Positions 52,331 to 52,923 of a stretch of 52,923 nucleotides of DNA are shown here, piece after piece. The first letter of the stretch is position 1. Each line of letters starts with the position of its first letter. The notes beneath the pieces were generated by a model. That model was not told the origin of the DNA and did no database searches. It saw only the letters and a program-made list of their open reading frames with translations. The stretch spans positions 1 through 52,923 of the forward strand of contig CAZABT010000004.1 in assembly GCA_964483395.1 (NCBI GenBank), in the 5' to 3' direction. The DNA comes from JAAYYM01 sp964483395 (GTDB lineage: Bacteria > Bacillota > Clostridia > Lachnospirales > Lachnospiraceae). Position numbers and translations under genes: made by a program.

Positions 52331-52923
52331 TTACTGGTTTCCTGCCAATGCCTGACTGATGGCATCGGAGGTTTGAGCAAGTGTTTCATTGAAGATGTGT
52401 GCATAAATGTTCTCTGTGGTTCTGGTATCACAATGACCAAGATGCTCGGAAATGACCTTCACGGGAACGCCCATGTTTATCAGCAGTGAGGCATTGGCGT
52501 GGCGCAGGTCATGGATATGAATGTCCGGAAAATCATGATTTTTCAGCAGTTCCTTAAATTCCGTATTGATGTAGGTTTTGTTCATATACTCCCCAAACTG
52601 CCCTGTGAACACGGCATCACGCTCTATCCATCGGCTGCCGACTTCGGCTCTGCGTTTTTCCTGCCATGCTTTCTGCTCCTTAAAAATCTCAATGACCTGT
52701 GGTGGCAGTGTTATCAGTCTGGCACTGCTTTTGGTCTTTGGGGAGGTAAGACGGTATTCGCCATTCAGCCGATACAGATTGTACTTGACCACAAGAGTGC
52801 ATTGCTCCATATCGACTTCTTCCCAATGTAGGGCGGTCAGTTCGCCCACACGCATTCCTGTAAACAGAAGTGTCTTGATTGCCCGTGCCACCTGTGGATT
52901 TGAAACCTCATCCACAAAGCCGA
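52331..52923 (-). CDS. Tyrosine-type site-specific integrase, N-terminus outside the window
   Basis: The C-terminal catalytic domain of a phage/ICE-type integrase; at least 196 codons are inside and the frame stays open at the window edge, so the apparent start near 52915 is internal. Catalytic residues visible are Arg in TGMRVGELTALHW, Lys in SPKTKSSARLITL, His and Arg in HDLRHANASLLI, His in EHLGHCDTRTT and the nucleophilic Tyr in ENIYAHIF. It cuts and rejoins attachment sites. Its 3' end faces the helicase, so the mobile element probably starts in 52100-52330 and extends to the right. Confidence 0.93.
   Translation of the reverse strand, partial: GFVDEVSNPQVARAIKTLLFTGMRVGELTALHWEEVDMEQCTLVVKYNLYRLNGEYRLTSPKTKSSARLITLPPQVIEIFKEQKAWQEKRRAEVGSRWIERDAVFTGQFGEYMNKTYINTEFKELLKNHDFPDIHIHDLRHANASLLINMGVPVKVISEHLGHCDTRTTENIYAHIFNETLAQTSDAISQALAGNQ

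Noticed and set aside
1..52923. CRISPR arrays, rRNA genes and complete insertion sequences
   Set aside because: No regularly spaced repeat array, rRNA sequence or IS transposase was seen. The Rpn-family protein is called transposase-like only by family history and has no terminal inverted repeats around it.

Overview
The window looks like a chromosomal segment of a gut-type anaerobic Firmicute, most likely a Lachnospiraceae member. The reasons are strong AGGAGG-type ribosome binding sites, moderate GC, a paired DUF5717/DUF5716 locus of the kind I associate with that family, rubrerythrin, indolepyruvate:ferredoxin oxidoreductase, and two GH36 alpha-galactosidase loci. The placement is an inference; there is no rRNA or marker gene. 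A run of 100 Ns at 18842-18941 shows a scaffolded draft assembly. The window opens just upstream of iorA and ends inside a tyrosine integrase, probably the edge of a mobile element lying to the right.

Layout. (1) 1-4405: iorA-iorB-paaK-ACT, a cluster for oxidative decarboxylation of aryl-pyruvates to aryl-acetyl-CoA. (2) 4511-7880: an ECF sigma factor, a membrane anti-sigma-like protein and a secreted von Willebrand A lipoprotein. The sigma gene and the lipoprotein gene are preceded by the same bipartite promoter (ACCATAAA, 16 bases, CGTATWWTGATT), so this looks like a self-contained, autoregulated envelope regulon. (3) 7891-8985: a CobD/HisC-like PLP enzyme on the minus strand. (4) 9136-16077: a tight four-gene operon made of a 1189-residue beta/TPR-like protein, a divergent Hsp70/actin-fold protein with eroded phosphate loops, a TPR protein and a two-TM coiled-coil protein. 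This is my best candidate for an undescribed system. A polar amino acid ABC permease/ATPase pair without a binding protein follows.

(5) 17601-25975: tRNA-Gly(CCC), an AraC/GyrI-type regulator, the assembly gap, a 1008-residue MscS channel with two extracytoplasmic Cache-like sensor regions, an aldo/keto reductase, rubrerythrin, a D-Ala-D-Ala carboxypeptidase and an HD phosphohydrolase. (6) 25995-32620: an AraC regulator divergent from a sugar-binding protein, two permeases and a GH36 alpha-galactosidase, with clustered ATGTC/GACAT half-sites between them. (7) 33165-40985: an Rpn-family nuclease, a YesM/YesN-type two-component system, then, after a strong terminator, a binding protein/fused permease/ATPase set of the AfuABC/FbpABC family. 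Its context fits hexose-phosphate or another organic anion better than iron.

(8) 41099-43868: an MgtC-like protein, a MATE exporter and a DUF975 membrane protein. (9) 44066-50131: a small membrane protein, a second GH36 alpha-galactosidase, a GPH-family symporter and a GH13 alpha-glucosidase with an N-terminal extension, together a second route for raffinose-type sugars. (10) 50166-52031: a DbpA-type DEAD-box helicase whose long leader contains an intrinsic terminator, then the integrase.

No CRISPR array, rRNA or complete insertion sequence was seen. All coordinates and motifs were read by eye; family assignments come from recognised motifs and not from database searches.
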